A DNA stretch of 34,375 bases, from positions 1 through 34,375 of the IMG/VR virus record IMGVR_UViG_3300047552_000244, one strand, 5' to 3'. A model generated the notes under the pieces. That model worked only from the letters and a program-made list of their open reading frames with translations. It did not search any database and was not told the origin of the DNA. The position numbers were made by a program, and so were the translations under genes. Below, one piece after another: positions 7,286 through 16,396 of the stretch (position 1 is the first letter of the stretch; each line of letters starts with the position of its first letter). The stretch is from a virus.

Positions 7286-10200
7286 TAGCACTCCAATGAA
7301 GCCACGAAGCCAGCCCAGTCCATCTTCTTCGCGGCTTTCTTCGTGGATTCTTTGACTTGGTTTACTGTGTTCTTAATGTCTGCCTTGACCTTTGCCTTGC
7401 CGACCTTTTTCTCAACGGCATCTGTTCTTGACTTCTTGAGGTTACGGATTGCGGTCACAGGATCCTCTGGAACGCCGGAATCAAGAGCCTTGATTCTCTG
7501 CCCTAGCTCAGTAGCCATCGCGGTTGCCTGTTCAGACATAGCAAGGTCGCGTAGGGTATCAACATCGCCTTCCATTGTGGCTTTAATACGGATGCCAGTA
7601 TAGAGTTCCTGAGCGCGTAGGCCGTCTTGCTCTGGTGCTTCACCAAGAGCGATACGTTTGGCAAGTTCATAATCGTCATTGATAAACGCAGACACGCGGT
7701 TAGCAATCTCTTCCATATTCCTTGTCTGGTATGTCGGAAGATCGCCCAAGTCTTTTACAAGACCTTCTTTTATTGTGTCGGCTTCAATAGAAACGGAAAG
7801 ACCGCGAGGCTTGTCGCCTTCGGGTTGTGGTTGGTCTGATGGTGGATCAGGGATCTGCGGAACAATCGGGACTTCAACAGTTGGATCGTTTGTCGCGTCA
7901 ATCAACTCTTGGTCTGTGAACCCAATTTCTTCAGCTGATTGAGCCTCACCAATGATGCCGACAAGCTCATCAACTTCTTCCTGTGTTCCACCGGCTTGCT
8001 CATAATCCATTCTTTTGCGTTCATACTCTCTATTCTCCTTTAATGTCTTAACAACATAAGGATCGTTCTGCTCTATATTCTTTACAAGTATATCATAATC
8101 TCTTTGCTGAGTTGCAGTTAATTCTTCTCCATTGGCAACTTTATCAAATATCATCTTAGTCCTTGGCATAGTTATTCCGAGATTCTGCCACCATGTTGGA
8201 CGCTCAGATGCCAGCCTCCCTGTGACTCTCGTTGGCCCATCCGCATAATCTGAATATATTAATCTACCACCTCGCTCAAGACCGCCAAGATATTCTCCAT
8301 ATTTTCTTGCAAGATACCTTTTTTCATTATTCACAATATTCTCATCAGGGATAGGTGCGACATCATACTCAACGTCCTCGGCTGGCTTCTGTGCCACCTT
8401 CCCCTTCGCCGCATTGAACTCGGCGGTGAGTTGGGATTTGGTCTGCAATCTCTCTGGGTATAATATGGCAATAGACTTTTCTGTCTTTGTGCTTTTTCCC
8501 GGATTAACAAACTCACTCAATAAAACATTATCGAAACCTTCATTCTTTATTAAATCAACAATTTCTTTATCGTCGAGAAGTTCCCACAATTCTTCTGACT
8601 TGTTAGGATTCAAACCTTTTTTCTCTGCAAGCGTCGCAAGTTTATCCCCAAATAATTCTGCTTTACTTGGTGTTCTTCCGAAGTATTCGGCAGACTTACT
8701 TGACGGTATGCCGTTACTTAAATCAAGTTGGCTTTTAAGACCACCATAGACTTCCATAACATTCTTGCCAAATTGTCCTGCAAACTCGCCATTCTCCGAA
8801 ACAAAAGCGACTGGACTTTTGACTTTAGTTTCTGACATAAGACCAAATCGCTTTGATTCTTGAGGAGAGAACCTTTCAAACTTTGCGTTTGTTCCATGAT
8901 ATAACGGTGTACCCTTACTCGCCACATACTCCTCTGCCGTGGCTGTGGGATTGTCGGCGATAAACTTCTCTACACCAGTCTGCTCAACCATCGGCGCGAC
9001 CTCGGCTGGTGTAGCAACCTCCGTCTGCTGTGCAATAATCTCATCAGCGACCTTCGTTATGATCTCATCGCTGACCTCTGGCTCTGCTTCAACCCTTTTC
9101 TTTAAGTTCTCAGCATACGACAACGCCATCTGTCCTCCGGCAGGGACAGAGAACGCAGCCAGTTCAACCAATGATTCCTCGATAGATGGAACAGACGCGA
9201 TAACCCTGTCCATAATAAACGACGGATCAACAGTAGACCGACCATCAGAGGTTGCACCAAAATCCTCAACCCCAGACACAGCCCGTAAGAAGTTCCCCCA
9301 ACGCTCCTCACCATACTCCTCAAGGATTCCATCAAACTTTGTCTTATCAGCCAATTCTTTTGCAAGTCCACCTGCTTTTAACTTATCTGTGAGCCTCGTG
9401 ATCGCCATAACCATCTTATTATTCGCTAACTTGGCAACACCAGGGGCAATAGCCTTATTTAGAGGGCTTAACATCGCTCCTGCAACCTTGCGGATAGTTC
9501 CCCCGGCCTGTTCTGACGCAACCTCAAACGCGAGATCACCAGTTGCTTTTATAAGAGAAGTGAATGGCTTTGACTTGCCTTGATCTAAAATCTTAACGCC
9601 TTTATCAGTAAGGCTTATTCTATCGTCCAACATTCTCTTGGCTGTTCCAGAAGGGATCTTTACCGCGCCAAGCATGGCTGTTCTTGTCGCAATGCTCCCG
9701 ACCGTCCCTGCGGCTTTCCTTGCAACGATCCTTGTGACAGACTTCTCCATCACTTTGCTCAATAACTTCTCCGCGCCTTTACGGGCAACCATCCGACCAC
9801 CAACAGCCTGTGGCCCAGTTGCCAGAAATTCCAACATAACAGCAGGGAGTTCCTTAGTAACATTCACAACCTGACCACCGAGAGAATACCCTCGCTCCTG
9901 TTCCTCAACCTTATCTCTGAGATACTCATTGACGGCCAGAACGTCTTTATTCCTCTGAACCATCCCGTCGCCTTCTTTATAATCATTGGCTTGCAGACGG
10001 TTCAAAGACGACATTATTGCAATACTCTCCACACCTTCTTCTGCCGATGTTCCAAAAGGAAGGAACGTCCAGGGCTTTGCGTTCCTTGCAAACGCCTCAA
10101 ACGCACCGATCTTGCCTCTATCCTTGTAAGACTTCCTGAGTTCTTCTGGGACACCAATGAGGCTCTCGGCAGACTCGCTCGGAGCAGAGAATAATACATT

Positions 10201-10317
10201 CGCTTCTTCGTCATCATACTGAACAGGCTGCATAGCCGCGATATCGCCAAGCCTAAAGACCTTGCGATCCTCGACAACTGGACGCTCTGCAACCATATCC
10301 GAAAGACGCTGTGCCAT
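7285..10317 (-). CDS. Large internal virion/ejection protein with ADP-ribosyltransferase-like domain
   Basis: This 1010-residue protein begins MAQRLSDMVAERPVVEDRKV and is placed like T7 gp15/gp16. Residues about 150-320 are Ala/Gly/Lys-rich with amphipathic or hydrophobic stretches (ELPAVMLEFLATGPQAVGG), as in ejected proteins. Residues about 470-630 resemble the ADP-ribosyltransferase domain of phage polyvalent proteins: TPLYHGTNAKFERFSP, then SPVAFVSENGEFAGQFG, FDNVLLSEFVNPG and KSIAILYPERLQT. Residues 815-835 form a Pro-rich linker. The following part (ATAMATELGQRIKALDSGVP) looks like a polyvalent-associated helical segment. It is translationally coupled to genes on both sides. The virion role is likely; ART activity is inferred from motifs only. 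Confidence 0.7.
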   Translation of the reverse strand: MAQRLSDMVAERPVVEDRKVFRLGDIAAMQPVQYDDEEANVLFSAPSESAESLIGVPEELRKSYKDRGKIGAFEAFARNAKPWTFLPFGTSAEEGVESIAIMSSLNRLQANDYKEGDGMVQRNKDVLAVNEYLRDKVEEQERGYSLGGQVVNVTKELPAVMLEFLATGPQAVGGRMVARKGAEKLLSKVMEKSVTRIVARKAAGTVGSIATRTAMLGAVKIPSGTAKRMLDDRISLTDKGVKILDQGKSKPFTSLIKATGDLAFEVASEQAGGTIRKVAGAMLSPLNKAIAPGVAKLANNKMVMAITRLTDKLKAGGLAKELADKTKFDGILEEYGEERWGNFLRAVSGVEDFGATSDGRSTVDPSFIMDRVIASVPSIEESLVELAAFSVPAGGQMALSYAENLKKRVEAEPEVSDEIITKVADEIIAQQTEVATPAEVAPMVEQTGVEKFIADNPTATAEEYVASKGTPLYHGTNAKFERFSPQESKRFGLMSETKVKSPVAFVSENGEFAGQFGKNVMEVYGGLKSQLDLSNGIPSSKSAEYFGRTPSKAELFGDKLATLAEKKGLNPNKSEELWELLDDKEIVDLIKNEGFDNVLLSEFVNPGKSTKTEKSIAILYPERLQTKSQLTAEFNAAKGKVAQKPAEDVEYDVAPIPDENIVNNEKRYLARKYGEYLGGLERGGRLIYSDYADGPTRVTGRLASERPTWWQNLGITMPRTKMIFDKVANGEELTATQQRDYDILVKNIEQNDPYVVKTLKENREYERKRMDYEQAGGTQEEVDELVGIIGEAQSAEEIGFTDQELIDATNDPTVEVPIVPQIPDPPSDQPQPEGDKPRGLSVSIEADTIKEGLVKDLGDLPTYQTRNMEEIANRVSAFINDDYELAKRIALGEAPEQDGLRAQELYTGIRIKATMEGDVDTLRDLAMSEQATAMATELGQRIKALDSGVPEDPVTAIRNLKKSRTDAVEKKVGKAKVKADIKNTVNQVKESTKKAAKKMDWAGFVASLEC

Positions 10318-11744
10318 TATTTCACCAATTCAACTAAAGGTTCACCATCTTCATCGAAACCGACAACCATAACAACTCTTCCATCAGGCAGAGAGATTGT
10401 CTGATCCTTCTGATACGCAGACTTATTCGGGTTGATATCAACCTTTGCCTTTTCAACAACTTTATTATAGACTTCATCAATATTAACATCGCCCTTAGAG
10501 TTATTGATCTCGGAAACAAAGTCGCTCATTATCTTCTGCTCTTGCTTCCTGTCTGCTCCGACCTTGCCAACCCACGCTTTGACAGCCTCAAACTTCTTTG
10601 ACACTCCATCCCACATCGAGCCTTGCTTTGCACCGTCTTTAACAGGACTCAGAAGGTCATTATTCTTAGCGTTCGCCAATGCGATAAGGTTCTGAAGGTC
10701 ATCTCTATTTATCTTGCCATCTGCACCGCCACGGAGAGTGTTCTTAATAAGCGTCGTGATATGTTCTTTATTACCGGCATCGAATATCAGGCTCGCCATC
10801 TTCACATACTCGTCGCTGTCTGTCTCGGAATCGACAGAGAACGGGGAAGAAATAAAACGAATATACTCTTGACCAACATCTTGCCTGATCTCGCCTGACC
10901 CAACCATCTGGCTGACAGTTGAGATATCAACATACTTCCCATTCGCAGCATCTGTCATTAGACCGATCTCATTACTTATCTGAGACTCTTTGACAGCAAG
11001 TTCGTCCTGTTTCTTATTGCGTTCAGCCATGTTCTTAGCAACCCGAGATGCTTCCTCGACCTCAGCAGATGATAATGACTTGTATGCTCCAGACTTTTTC
11101 CTGTTCTCAACCTGGTCAGGGATGTTCTGGATATCAAAAGCCAAGTCTGCCTTATCGAACTCTCGGTCTTGTGCAATTCTCATCTTGGCAACGTCGTCGG
11201 CATCAAATATGCCAGATCGCTGTGAAGAAGTGAGCATATCGTTATATGAGTTGCGTATCACCCTCCTACTCGTATCATCGCTCGCCTCAGCATACGACCT
11301 TGCGTATTTATCAGCAATCGTCAGGAACTTTGCCTGTCCGTTCTGGATTTCTTTCTTCCGGAAGTCATTGTTGATAGCAGAGAAGGTGTTATACCCGGAT
11401 AACTGGAACTTAGCGGTCATTTCCTTCTGCAACAACTTATCTGAAATCTTCGATGAGTGCTTGGAGATAGCCTCGTCAATCTTCGCCCTGTATTCAGAAG
11501 CCTTTGACGGATCTTGTTCATTCGCGGCCTGTGACTTGATAGCATCAATATCAGCCTCAAGACCCAACGTGGCATCGGTCTGTTCGTTGAAATCACGAAC
11601 CTTCTTTAACTGCTTGACGCTATCGTCTAACGTCGCAAACGCCTCCGTCGCGTTCTTCCATCCGCCAGTAAAGTTCTCCATCTGGACTTGCGGAGTAGCC
11701 GTCTGTTGGATATCGACTTGCTGTTGGTATTCAGGTATCTTCAT
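10317..11744 (-). CDS. Internal virion protein, gp15-like position
   Basis: This 475-residue protein starts at MKIPEYQQQVDIQQTATPQV. The in-frame extension upstream of this ATG overlaps the preceding gene and is not protein-like. The sequence is strongly helical, charged and Gln/Lys/Asp-rich throughout, with FTGGWKNATEAFATLDDSV near the N-terminus, a pattern common in phage internal core proteins. It ends with a small domain around ISLPDGRVVMVVGFDEDGEP. It lies between the gp14-like and ART-containing ejection genes. It is probably part of the core or ejection complex. There are no enzymatic motifs. Confidence 0.65.
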   Translation of the reverse strand: MKIPEYQQQVDIQQTATPQVQMENFTGGWKNATEAFATLDDSVKQLKKVRDFNEQTDATLGLEADIDAIKSQAANEQDPSKASEYRAKIDEAISKHSSKISDKLLQKEMTAKFQLSGYNTFSAINNDFRKKEIQNGQAKFLTIADKYARSYAEASDDTSRRVIRNSYNDMLTSSQRSGIFDADDVAKMRIAQDREFDKADLAFDIQNIPDQVENRKKSGAYKSLSSAEVEEASRVAKNMAERNKKQDELAVKESQISNEIGLMTDAANGKYVDISTVSQMVGSGEIRQDVGQEYIRFISSPFSVDSETDSDEYVKMASLIFDAGNKEHITTLIKNTLRGGADGKINRDDLQNLIALANAKNNDLLSPVKDGAKQGSMWDGVSKKFEAVKAWVGKVGADRKQEQKIMSDFVSEINNSKGDVNIDEVYNKVVEKAKVDINPNKSAYQKDQTISLPDGRVVMVVGFDEDGEPLVELVK

Positions 11745-11745
11745 G

Positions 11746-12282
11746 TTATGCCACCGTCGTGCTGTTATAAACCGTGTTCCCTCTGGTTGTGACAGTCTGC
11801 ATCTCGCCACCACCTCTAATGCTCATTCCTTGACCAGATCCACCCTGCATCGCCATCGCAGTTCCTATCTTGAGCAATCCCTGAGATGCCTTACTCCATG
11901 CTGCTGTGCGAGCGTTCCCTGCCGCCATCCGCATCTGTAACGCCTCAAACCCGATCTCATTAGCCCGAGCCGCTGCATTGAGTTTGGTATTCACAACATC
12001 CAACTGAATCTTCTTCTCTGTCTCTGCCCATACAGATGCCGGGGATCCTGTGAACTTGACCCCTGCCTTTGCGTACATCGCTCTCTGCCTGGCAATAAAC
12101 TTATCCCCTGCTTGCCGGACTTGGCTTGCTTGTAAATCCCCACCAGCCAACGCGCCTTTAGCAGACACATCAAGAAGCCCTGCCTGTGCCTTATATCCAG
12201 AAGCAGCCGCCATGAGTTGTCCGGCTTCACCGAAGGATTCAATGCCGCCTGTAATCGTGCTTAACGCAGTTAATGTATCCAT
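11746..12282 (-). CDS. Internal virion protein, gp14-like
   Basis: This protein is 178 residues if it starts at the ATG at 12282 (MDTLTALSTITGGIESFGEA); a GTG at 12291 would add three residues. It is Ala/Gln-rich and helical, with SGYKAQAGLLDVSAKGAL, RQRAMYAKAGVKFTGSP and ARANEIGFEALQMRM. This is the usual pattern of the small internal virion protein downstream of the nozzle in T7-like phages. The C-terminus is Gly/Thr-rich. It likely forms the first part of the ejection channel (gp14 role), by analogy of pattern and gene order. Confidence 0.7.
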   Translation of the reverse strand: MDTLTALSTITGGIESFGEAGQLMAAASGYKAQAGLLDVSAKGALAGGDLQASQVRQAGDKFIARQRAMYAKAGVKFTGSPASVWAETEKKIQLDVVNTKLNAAARANEIGFEALQMRMAAGNARTAAWSKASQGLLKIGTAMAMQGGSGQGMSIRGGGEMQTVTTRGNTVYNSTTVA

Positions 12283-12283
12283 A

Positions 12284-14491
12284 TCAATCACTCACAGTCA
12301 GTTTTGGATAAATAGCCAATAAATGAAATGGCAACGGCAACTCCTGCGTTGCCTTGATTGTCTTCTCCTTTGTCCACCCCTGAGGAAACACAACCTCACG
12401 ATCACCGCTGAACATAGGCAACGCTTCGTCCATATCATCATCAGACGACCTGAATGGAATAACGTCCTGTGTGTCTGCTGTCCCAACCTTGCACCCAACG
12501 CTGTCCTTCAACCGAACCGTGCATTTCCCAAGCAGCTTCGGCTTACCCTGTGCTGTCCCTGTGGCAGACCCTTGCTCTAAATCAAGTGTCTCAATGGTCG
12601 CCGTATACCCAAGACCAACATGAACCTTACTCGCAGGGCTGACCAATGTGATCGATCCATCAGATACCGTCCGTTCCGGGTGCGCCGCGCCATCAACCAA
12701 TACCTGTACAACCTCGCCTTCCAAATGCTCAAGCCCTGTGATCGTTGACGTTGCCGTTCCGCTATACGTCAAGCCCGACTGAACAAAGAACGCATCAGCA
12801 ATAACACCGAAATCCTGTTCAGACACATACTCAACATACCGCCTTACAACGCTGTCAATCGTGCGCTTAATAACGACCCATACCTGATCCTCTGTCCCGT
12901 TAGGAATGACCGCGACACGCTCAACCTCGCCATCCCAATCCTGGCGTGTCCATCCCTTTACCTCGTTCTTCTGCTCGCGTGTGAGTGTCGCCATCGTTCC
13001 ATCGGTCAATACGCACCAGAGAATGTTATAAGGATATCGCTGTAACGCCATCTCAACAACGCCATCACCTAAAATATGGTCTGACAAATAGGTTGTATTA
13101 TCCGTGATGTATGAATCAGCATCAAGGGAGTAGGCAAATTGCCCAAGAACCTTGCCAGACCTTTCGACGTAATACACATACGACCCGATACGCACAGGCC
13201 GGACATTGGCCGACCCGTTCTCATTCTGCTGTTTGGCAGATATGTTCGTAGGCGTGATCGGCTCTGCACTCGACCCAGACGACGCGGTGAACGGCCCACC
13301 AGCCGACCCAATATTGATAACCGACGTTGGGTATATCCAATTCAACTTATCGACCTGATTTGACCCCAAGACGTAATGCACAGCGTCCTCGTCAGTCACA
13401 GTCCCGTCATCGCCGGTATTCGTCTGATAATTCTCATACTCCTCAATGACAGATCCCCATAGACCAAGAGGCTTCCTCGTTGTGGCAATGTGGTAAAGCC
13501 TGTTCTCATAGAACGTGCAATCCTCTGGATACCCCTGTTCAGCAGACCAAGCACCCTCTGACCACTCATCCGTTGCCGATGCGACAACTGTCACAATGAC
13601 GGTTGCCGTCGCACTTGTCGCACTCGCCCTCGCCGTGATCTTCACATACCCGTCGCCAATTTTGAAATACGCTCCGACATGAGTGGCTAAAAATAAGGAC
13701 GCTGAGGCGGTCAGGGTGACACTCCCTGTCGTTCCAGAGGGGGTAATGGTGGTTGCTGTGGCGTTCTCGTCCAGGAATGGCGGCCATGTGTAGGTGTCGT
13801 AGGTGTATTCTGCCAGCGTCCAAGTCGTATGCCCGAAACGGGATAACTTTCGAGGAGTATATCCCTTGCAATCAATGTACATTATGTCGCCTTGCTGAGT
13901 GACCCTAAGGTATCCAAGATCGGCGGTCGCATACGGAGTGACCAATTCGTACACCTTCTCGATTGTGCCGCCGCTACTATACGTCGTATAACCCGTGCTG
14001 TTGACATTATTCCCATCCTCATCGGTAAGTTCAAACGTCGTTGACGTGCGATTCTTCGTCATAAATCGTCTGTTATTAACCTGCGTCATCCCAACAACAG
14101 ACTCAATATCAATCGTTGATCCGTTCGCTGGGGCAGTTCCAGACAAAGTGACAACGGCAGGATTAGCCTTTGATATACCACTAATATTTATTGCTGATTC
14201 AACAACAGACCCTGAGGCTCGGAATACCCTCATGTAAAGATTCCCGAACTCAAGCATATAAGAGTCACCGGCAGAGAAGATGAACGGGATCATCTTGACA
14301 GCACCGCCAGCCTTTGTCTTTGCGACATAGTGCGTGCCAGGGGTCTTGAACGCGGAACCGTAATGAGTGACCAAGACGTTCTCAAGTGTCTTGCCACAAG
14401 CAAAGTAAGGAACAACGTCGGTGCGGCCATAGAGTGATGGCGAAGCCTCACCTCCGGCAAAGTTGGAAATTGGTTTGGATGATTGAGCCAT
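12284..14491 (-). CDS. Tail tubular protein B / nozzle protein
   Basis: The ATG at 14491 overlaps the previous stop (TAATG) and gives a 735-residue protein starting MAQSSKPISNFAGGEASPSL. Typical podovirus nozzle features follow: ENVLVTHYGSAFKTPGTHYV, IPFIFSAGDSYMLEFGNLYM, and an E1-FCCH-like insert (residues about 115-180, with VGMTQVNNRRFMTKNRTSTT and TGYTTYSSGGT). Then come YLRVTQQGDIMYIDCKGYTP and PEDCTFYENRLYHIATTRKP. T7 gp12 is 794 residues, so the length fits. It forms the distal tail tube to which fibres attach. It follows tail tubular A after one small gene. Confidence 0.85.
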   Translation of the reverse strand: MAQSSKPISNFAGGEASPSLYGRTDVVPYFACGKTLENVLVTHYGSAFKTPGTHYVAKTKAGGAVKMIPFIFSAGDSYMLEFGNLYMRVFRASGSVVESAINISGISKANPAVVTLSGTAPANGSTIDIESVVGMTQVNNRRFMTKNRTSTTFELTDEDGNNVNSTGYTTYSSGGTIEKVYELVTPYATADLGYLRVTQQGDIMYIDCKGYTPRKLSRFGHTTWTLAEYTYDTYTWPPFLDENATATTITPSGTTGSVTLTASASLFLATHVGAYFKIGDGYVKITARASATSATATVIVTVVASATDEWSEGAWSAEQGYPEDCTFYENRLYHIATTRKPLGLWGSVIEEYENYQTNTGDDGTVTDEDAVHYVLGSNQVDKLNWIYPTSVINIGSAGGPFTASSGSSAEPITPTNISAKQQNENGSANVRPVRIGSYVYYVERSGKVLGQFAYSLDADSYITDNTTYLSDHILGDGVVEMALQRYPYNILWCVLTDGTMATLTREQKNEVKGWTRQDWDGEVERVAVIPNGTEDQVWVVIKRTIDSVVRRYVEYVSEQDFGVIADAFFVQSGLTYSGTATSTITGLEHLEGEVVQVLVDGAAHPERTVSDGSITLVSPASKVHVGLGYTATIETLDLEQGSATGTAQGKPKLLGKCTVRLKDSVGCKVGTADTQDVIPFRSSDDDMDEALPMFSGDREVVFPQGWTKEKTIKATQELPLPFHLLAIYPKLTVSD

Positions 14492-14754
14492 TAGACACCC
14501 ATCTTCCACGCTTGCTTATTATTAACACTTCCCTCACCAGAGCCGAGATTAAGGATAGTGCTTGTGCGTTTCTTTTTCTTGCCGTTGACACTACTCGCTG
14601 CGGATGATACAAGCGGCCCTGTATTTACAGAGATAGGCCCAAATGTTCCACCATATTTATAATTAGGAGAGTTCTCGCGGAATGTCTTTCCGTTACTGCC
14701 AACGGTGTTCTGTTTGTATAAAGCGTCTGTTATTGGTCTGAAGTTAAATGCCAT
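14491..14754 (-). CDS. Small protein between tail tubular A and B
   Basis: This 87-residue basic protein starts MAFNFRPITDALYKQNTVGS, with a Gly/Ser/Asn-rich middle and a KKKKR patch. I do not recognise it. Its position between tail tubular A and nozzle, with a TAATG junction to the nozzle gene, suggests a minor tail or assembly protein. The low-complexity composition argues against an enzyme. Confidence 0.5.
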   Translation of the reverse strand: MAFNFRPITDALYKQNTVGSNGKTFRENSPNYKYGGTFGPISVNTGPLVSSAASSVNGKKKKRTSTILNLGSGEGSVNNKQAWKMGV

Positions 14755-14763
14755 ATAATATCC

Positions 14764-15321
14764 TCAAATTCCATCCACCATACTTCCGCGAATTATCTCC
14801 GTCCCTTGCCCTTCCTGCCCATCCGACCACTTTGCTTCCTTCAGATCACGGATAGCAACAGCATCCATATTAGCCGCAAAGGTCGCGTTCTGCGTTATCC
14901 CAAACGCCAGGTCTGCCGCCAGTCTGGATGCAAATGCCTTCACAAACCCCTTGCTGAACTTCGTAGGATCCGTCTCACGCGACACATACTTGATACGGGC
15001 ATCGTCAGAATTGGTGTATAACTTGTTCCCATAAATAGCGAATGGATAGTCACCTTCAAACGTCACCACCCTTATACAATCCGACGGCAACTGATACACC
15101 AATGTCCATGCGTCCATCACGGGTGTCTCAGACAACAGCGACAACTGACGCTCTTTAATGGCAAAGTTCCAGTTATGCTCTTCAAGCATGGCATCCCGCG
15201 TGTCGTCATAGATCGCGTTTATCTTCCTGCCCTGCTCGGTCGTCCCAGGCATATCCTGTATCCGATCCGCAGAAAGCATCGTCAACGCCCTGTTTGCGAT
15301 ACTTATATTTGATATTGCCAT
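14764..15321 (-). CDS. Tail tubular protein A / head-tail adaptor
   Basis: This 185-residue protein resembles podovirus gp11-type adaptors: NRALTMLSADRIQDMPG, KINAIYDDTRDAMLEEHNWN, FAIKERQLSLL, YQLPSDCIRVV and AFASRLAADLAFGITQN. T7 gp11 is 196 residues, so the length fits. The ATG overlaps the stop of the HNH gene upstream (TGATG). It forms the ring between portal and nozzle. Function assignment is strong from motifs, size and gene order. Confidence 0.85.
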   Translation of the reverse strand: MAISNISIANRALTMLSADRIQDMPGTTEQGRKINAIYDDTRDAMLEEHNWNFAIKERQLSLLSETPVMDAWTLVYQLPSDCIRVVTFEGDYPFAIYGNKLYTNSDDARIKYVSRETDPTKFSKGFVKAFASRLAADLAFGITQNATFAANMDAVAIRDLKEAKWSDGQEGQGTEIIRGSMVDGI

Positions 15322-15758
15322 CAGTTCACCTTTTTATTTAATGTTATTGCGCTTTCATTAGACCATCCACTATATATTCTGCCTAACAATGTTGCATATT
15401 TAACATTACATCTGCTATCTTCGCTCCAACTCTTAGCGCACTTCTTCTCTCCAAACGCTTCAATTATTCTATTATCGCTACGATTCCTCTGATTATCAAC
15501 TCTTGTAACAAATCGGCAATTCAATGGACAATAATTACCATCATTATCTATTCTATCTATTTCTAAATTATCTTTGTACCCATTAGACATAGCCCAAATA
15601 AAGAAATTCTCGAACAACATCCATTCTTCACATATTGATATTCCTCTCGCTCCATAGTCATTATATGAATTACAATATGGCTTCATGCATCTTTTTTTCA
15701 TATCTTGCCACATATAATATATTCTTGTTCCATATTGTCCATGCCTATACATTGTCAT
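15321..15758 (-). CDS. HNH-type homing endonuclease
   Basis: This 145-residue protein has AAGGA five bases before its ATG. Its order of motifs matches the gene at 3461-3892: YGTRIYYMWQDMKKRCMKPY, NDYGARGISICEEWMLFENF, LEIDRIDNDGNYCPLNCRFV and an asparagine-rich end of the nuclease region. The C-terminal module (EKKCAKSWSEDSRCNVKYAT to YSGWSNESAITL) is a possible DNA-recognition element. The base composition is visibly more AT-rich than in the flanking structural genes, consistent with separate acquisition. It overlaps the DUF115-like gene by 14 bases and leaves tail tubular A intact. Confidence 0.8.
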   Translation of the reverse strand: MTMYRHGQYGTRIYYMWQDMKKRCMKPYCNSYNDYGARGISICEEWMLFENFFIWAMSNGYKDNLEIDRIDNDGNYCPLNCRFVTRVDNQRNRSDNRIIEAFGEKKCAKSWSEDSRCNVKYATLLGRIYSGWSNESAITLNKKVN

Positions 15759-16347
15759 AAAATTCCTTGGGATGCCCGAACACTTCCATCGTGTGTCCAG
15801 AGAAACTCTTTACCTTATCGCCATACAACTCTCTTAACTTCCCGACTTCTTTCCACCTGAACCTGTCGTGCATATCTGGGTTGTCATTTGGTTTATAGAA
15901 GTATCCGTCCCCGTCCATTGGGATACCAACGAGAGCGATCTTTCGGTAGCCGAGTAGATATGCGAGGTCGATGCAAGATAAACCGCTGACGGATGTTCCA
16001 CCGTTAAACCTCCATGTCCAGTCAATCCTACCTTCTTCGCTCACGGAATGAACAACTGCCTTGCAATCAGGCCACTCTGCCATACGCCACGCCTTGATCG
16101 CACTCAACTGCTTCTTATGCCAAGAAAAAAGGTGCTTCGCTTGAGGTATGACCATTCCTGCGAAATTAACGCAGATGATGTCAGTACCCGGCAAAAGCAC
16201 CTCACTTTCTTTGTAGTCCGTCCACATTGACGAACCACCACCGATGATGCGAACCGTCCCACTATACGTCCCGGCAATAATGGGTATCTCAACCTCATTA
16301 TAAATCCGCTTCTCGTCCTCTGTGGTGAAACGGTATCTTTCATTCAT
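15745..16347 (-). CDS. DUF115/MptE-like Rossmann-type protein
   Basis: This 200-residue protein starts MNERYRFTTEDEKRIYNEVE, with GGAG six bases upstream. VRIIGGGSSM, then VLLPGTDIICVNFAG and SVSGLSCIDLAYLLGYRKIA followed by LVGIPMDGDGYF resemble DUF115-type proteins, which include glycan-related transferases and archaeal MptE pyrophosphokinases. It is a non-structural-looking gene inside the head-tail module, directly downstream of a GC-rich hairpin. A role in glycan modification alongside the sugar cassette at 18757-21073 is possible but inferred. Confidence 0.55.
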   Translation of the reverse strand: MNERYRFTTEDEKRIYNEVEIPIIAGTYSGTVRIIGGGSSMWTDYKESEVLLPGTDIICVNFAGMVIPQAKHLFSWHKKQLSAIKAWRMAEWPDCKAVVHSVSEEGRIDWTWRFNGGTSVSGLSCIDLAYLLGYRKIALVGIPMDGDGYFYKPNDNPDMHDRFRWKEVGKLRELYGDKVKSFSGHTMEVFGHPKEFYDNV

Positions 16348-16357
16348 CAAAATCTCC

Positions 16358-16388
16358 GGGGAGTGGGTTTGGTTTGACCCCACCCCCC
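16358..16388 (-). terminator. GC-rich hairpin after decoration gene
   Basis: On the minus strand the arms GGGGGGTGGGG and CCCACTCCCC can pair over about ten bases (one G-U) around a short AC-rich loop. It lies between the stop of the 142-residue gene and the ribosome site of the DUF115-like gene. There is only a weak U run (ATTTTG), so it may be a partial terminator, attenuator or RNA-processing signal. Confidence 0.45.
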
Positions 16389-16396
16389 GACCTTGA

